Below, one piece after another: positions 61,821 through 64,000 of a stretch of 64,000 nucleotides of DNA. The notes beneath the pieces are model-generated. The model was not told the origin of the DNA. It did not search any database and worked only from the letters and a program-made list of their open reading frames with translations. Every line of letters begins with the position of its first letter. Position 1 is the stretch's first letter. A program made the translations under genes and the position numbers. Location of the stretch: NCBI GenBank assembly GCA_950097015.1, contig CATNEN010000001.1, forward strand, positions 17,736,501 to 17,800,500, read 5' to 3'. This DNA is from Macrostomum hystrix. Lineage: Eukaryota > Platyhelminthes > Macrostomidae.

Positions 61821-62429
61821 TGTTATTGCTTTGCAGGAGCTAACCAACAATTTTGGGTTGGGTACCTAGCAAACACTTTATACAAGAAATGATTAGCCAA
61901 GCCTTACCAGTTCTCAGATGCCAGCCTGAAGATAGCAAGCAAAGCCACCATTCCAGCTTGTGTGATAAGGACCTGTTAAGATGTACTATCCCTCACTGCA
62001 GCTTGCTAAGTTTTTACCATCCTTTTAACAGCTTTCACTTTCTTGAATCCATAATTCCTTTCAGGCTCTTCAATTATTTGTAGCCACATTTCACTTTTCT
62101 TTTAAGCTTTTAGCTGAAATGGCTCTGACATCATCCATGAGCAATGAGCTGCAGCTCAGGAGCATTGAGCTAAAAGCTAGGTTTCTCTAGCTAGTGAAAC
62201 CAAGCTATACACTTTTACCATCCTTTTAACTACCTTAAATCCATTTGAACATTTTAAAGACCCTTTGATACACTTATTTTACTCTTATTCACTTCTACTT
62301 TTGCTTTACCTTTACTTTTACTTATTTACTTTTCAATTTTCAGAGAATTCGGATCGAGATTCTACTTCTTATAGAGATAGTTACTTCAATAATTACTTCT
62401 ATAGTTACTTCTACTCTCTTCTATATCTC
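61821..62429. other. AT-rich spacer
   Basis: No gene found. An acceptor-like CTTTTCAATTTTCAG ends at 62341. Short repeats of ATAGTTACTTC lie at 62375-62412. Confidence 0.45.
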
Positions 62430-62790
62430 TATAAGAGATAGTTATGGATAATAATAAGCAGCAGCAGCAGTTCGGCTAAGAGTGCCGGGACTCGGTCACC
62501 GCTCCTCTCCAGGGGGCGGTGGTTGGGGCTCCACCTGGCGGCGGCCTCGTGGGTCCTTCTTCCTCTGGGAGGCTGGGCCTCGCGGGGTGGCTGCTGGCTG
62601 CTGCTCCCAGTCCGTACCCAACAACAACAGCAGCAGCTGCAGACGAGCAGCCCATGGAAGCTGCTGCCCACCACGGTGGCAGGCAGAAGCTCTGCAGTCC
62701 AGTGGTGGAAGGAGAAGGGAGGGGCCGGGGCGGCCACCAATTTCACGCCGCCTAGGCCCCGGTGCCCTCCCTCACAGAAGAAATAAATAA
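62430..62790. other. GC-rich island, coding status unresolved
   Basis: A sharp rise in GC inside AT-rich DNA, with CAG runs (62460, 62625). Three overlapping plus frames and one minus frame are open for 80-105 codons and all give low-complexity Gly/Ala/Gln/Ser peptides. ATG at 62442 (MDNNKQQQQFG) stops at once. It may be a terminal exon, since AATAAATAAGG follows at 62782, or a repeat fragment. Confidence 0.3.
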
Positions 62791-63482
62791 GGTTTGTCTA
62801 AGCTACCTATATGTGATACCTTTATTCCTTAATTCTTAATCCTTAATCGTTAATTCTTTAAATAAGCGCTATCGTAGTAAAATTATACCCGTTTGCAGGT
62901 GTAAGTTTTCATTGACTGTGGTAAAACAATATTTACTTTTAGCCATTATAGCACAATTTATCAAAATGCGATTGTCACACTACAATGCTAATGCAATATT
63001 ACAACGTCGCAAAATGTACTCACATTCAATATGATTGTAGCCATAATGTCATATGTCGTGTCGTGTCGTGTTCATGTTTAACCAGAAAATTGCATGAGCC
63101 ATCCTGCAAGCCCTATAGCAAGTTTATCTGCAAATTTAAAGAAGCAGATAGCAACTGCGTACGAAGATAACCCCTCACTCCACCTTCATGCTGTCCAATA
63201 ACGAGCTGCTAACACACCTCGAAACCTCCCGCTTCGTCATTTCAGACGCATTTCAAATGAAAGGATCGACTCCTTTCATCCTTTCATAAAGGATTATATT
63301 AGGAATATTTTGGAATATATCTTTGCTTGTTGTCTTCCTTTATTTCACTCATATTTATTTATTAGCTTGATGCACAGCCTAAATGTTTAGCTTCTTAGCT
63401 TTAGCTTAGCATGATAACCAACATATTTATCGAGCACTCCTTGCTTCGTGTTCCTGCACTTGCTCACTTGCTTTGCTTGCCT
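62791..63482. other. AT-rich spacer
   Basis: No array or transposon. A short frame starting MLSNNELLTHLETSRF at about 63190 crosses an acceptor-like TTCGTCATTTCAG but has no recognised homologue. Confidence 0.4.
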
Positions 63483-63487
63483 GCTTT

Positions 63488-63775
63488 GCTACAATTCGTA
63501 GCAAAAGTACATTTTTTCATTTCTACTAACATTTATACTAAGCTGCTACTAACATTTACACTCCGACCCTTAAGCTGGCTAACACTTAAAAGATTCGCAT
63601 GCTTACCATCTGACCTCTGTGTCCCTGTAGCTAAGAGTTTGCTACAATTCGTAGCAAAAGTTCATTTTTCATTTCTACTAACATTTATACTAAGCTGCTA
63701 CTAACATTTACACTCCGACCCTTAAGCTAGCTCACTTAAAAGATTCGCATGCTTCCCATCTGATTACAGGCAATC
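63488..63775. repeat. 153-bp tandem duplication
   Basis: GCTACAATTCGTAGCAAAAG at 63488 and 63641, then TTTCTACTAACATTTATACT, CACTCCGACCCTTAAGCT and AAAAGATTCGCATGCTT in both. The two copies are about 95 percent alike. Confidence 0.92.
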
Positions 63776-64000
63776 GTTATAGACAAATGATAAATATGTA
63801 AATTGGGTCTGAAACATTCCATATTTTTTCCAGACGTTCTCCATGAACACCTGACGCCTGGTACACGGTCAGGCGTGTCAAGAAACGGAAGCTGCGGATG
63901 ACATTGATATTAGTGTATATTCTAATTCAGTCAGCTACTCAGCGTCGAGTAGCAGTTGGCCCAGCATCCCGGCGAGCTGTATCTGGCCGAGTTTAGCAGG
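63776..64000 (+). other. Possible exon running off the right edge
   Basis: Acceptor-like tracts ATATTTTTTCCAG (ending 63833) and ACACGGTCAG (63869). After the second, one frame stays open to the window end and reads ETEAADDIDISVYSNSVSYS plus a Ser-rich stretch with normal coding composition. No domain recognised. Confidence 0.3.

Noticed and set aside
62482-62790. Gly/Arg-rich 102-codon protein
   Set aside because: Three plus frames and one minus frame are open together in a GC-rich block, so no frame can be preferred; kept only as an unresolved island.

Overview
The window is nuclear DNA of an animal. It has GT-AG spliceosomal introns, mostly under 200 bp, and genes for an HES-type bHLH factor, ORMDL, a 7TM receptor and DNAAF9. 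It also holds about fifteen unrelated minisatellites and many eukaryotic transposons. DNAAF9 implies motile cilia. My best guess is an invertebrate of free-living flatworm type, but no sequence here proves the species.

Layout. 1-2.4 kb: two minisatellites. 2.5-23.4 kb: four copies of a secreted LamG-like gene family (two +, two -), interleaved with a two-exon BPL_N-domain gene (4167-5555, -), a gutted mariner, a defective BEL/Pao element with target-site duplication (8499-13194), a 1.8 kb C-rich minisatellite, an intronless cytidine deaminase (17500-17985), a 1.6 kb foldback element that split LamG copy 4 from its original start codon, and a two-exon cytidine deaminase (22106-23359, -). 24.1-26.8 kb: a 30-bp minisatellite, a hAT-type MITE with perfect TIRs and 8-bp TSD, and a two-exon ORMDL gene (25917-26759, -). 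26.8-28.9 kb: AT-rich spacer. 28896-45279: a 16-exon DNAAF9 (C20orf194) gene. All exon phases match, and the model codes for about 1057 residues. Its 10.6 kb intron 10 holds a SINE whose tail has grown into an 850-bp (GTCA)n tract, an intronless antisense GPCR gene and three minisatellites.

46.3-58.6 kb is a transposon graveyard. It contains a piggyBac pseudogene, a Ty3/Gypsy scrap and a LINE of the APE-RT-RNaseH type (48280-54756, 11-bp TSD). The LINE is interrupted by a DDE_3 (IS630/Tc1-like) element whose 5' half is inverted. After these come two tandem units encoding an unrecognised ~118-residue protein, a large hairpin and a 100-bp LINE tail with its own TSD. 58.8-64 kb: a 25-bp minisatellite, a short intronless HES gene (59834-60199, -), segmental duplications, a GC-rich island and a possible exon at the right edge.

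The host genes are functionally unrelated: pyrimidine salvage, sphingolipid control, dynein-arm assembly, signalling and transcription. The theme is repeat-driven remodelling. Constant and variable blocks are mosaic in the LamG family, transposon ends abut start codons, and tandem arrays grow inside introns and MITEs.
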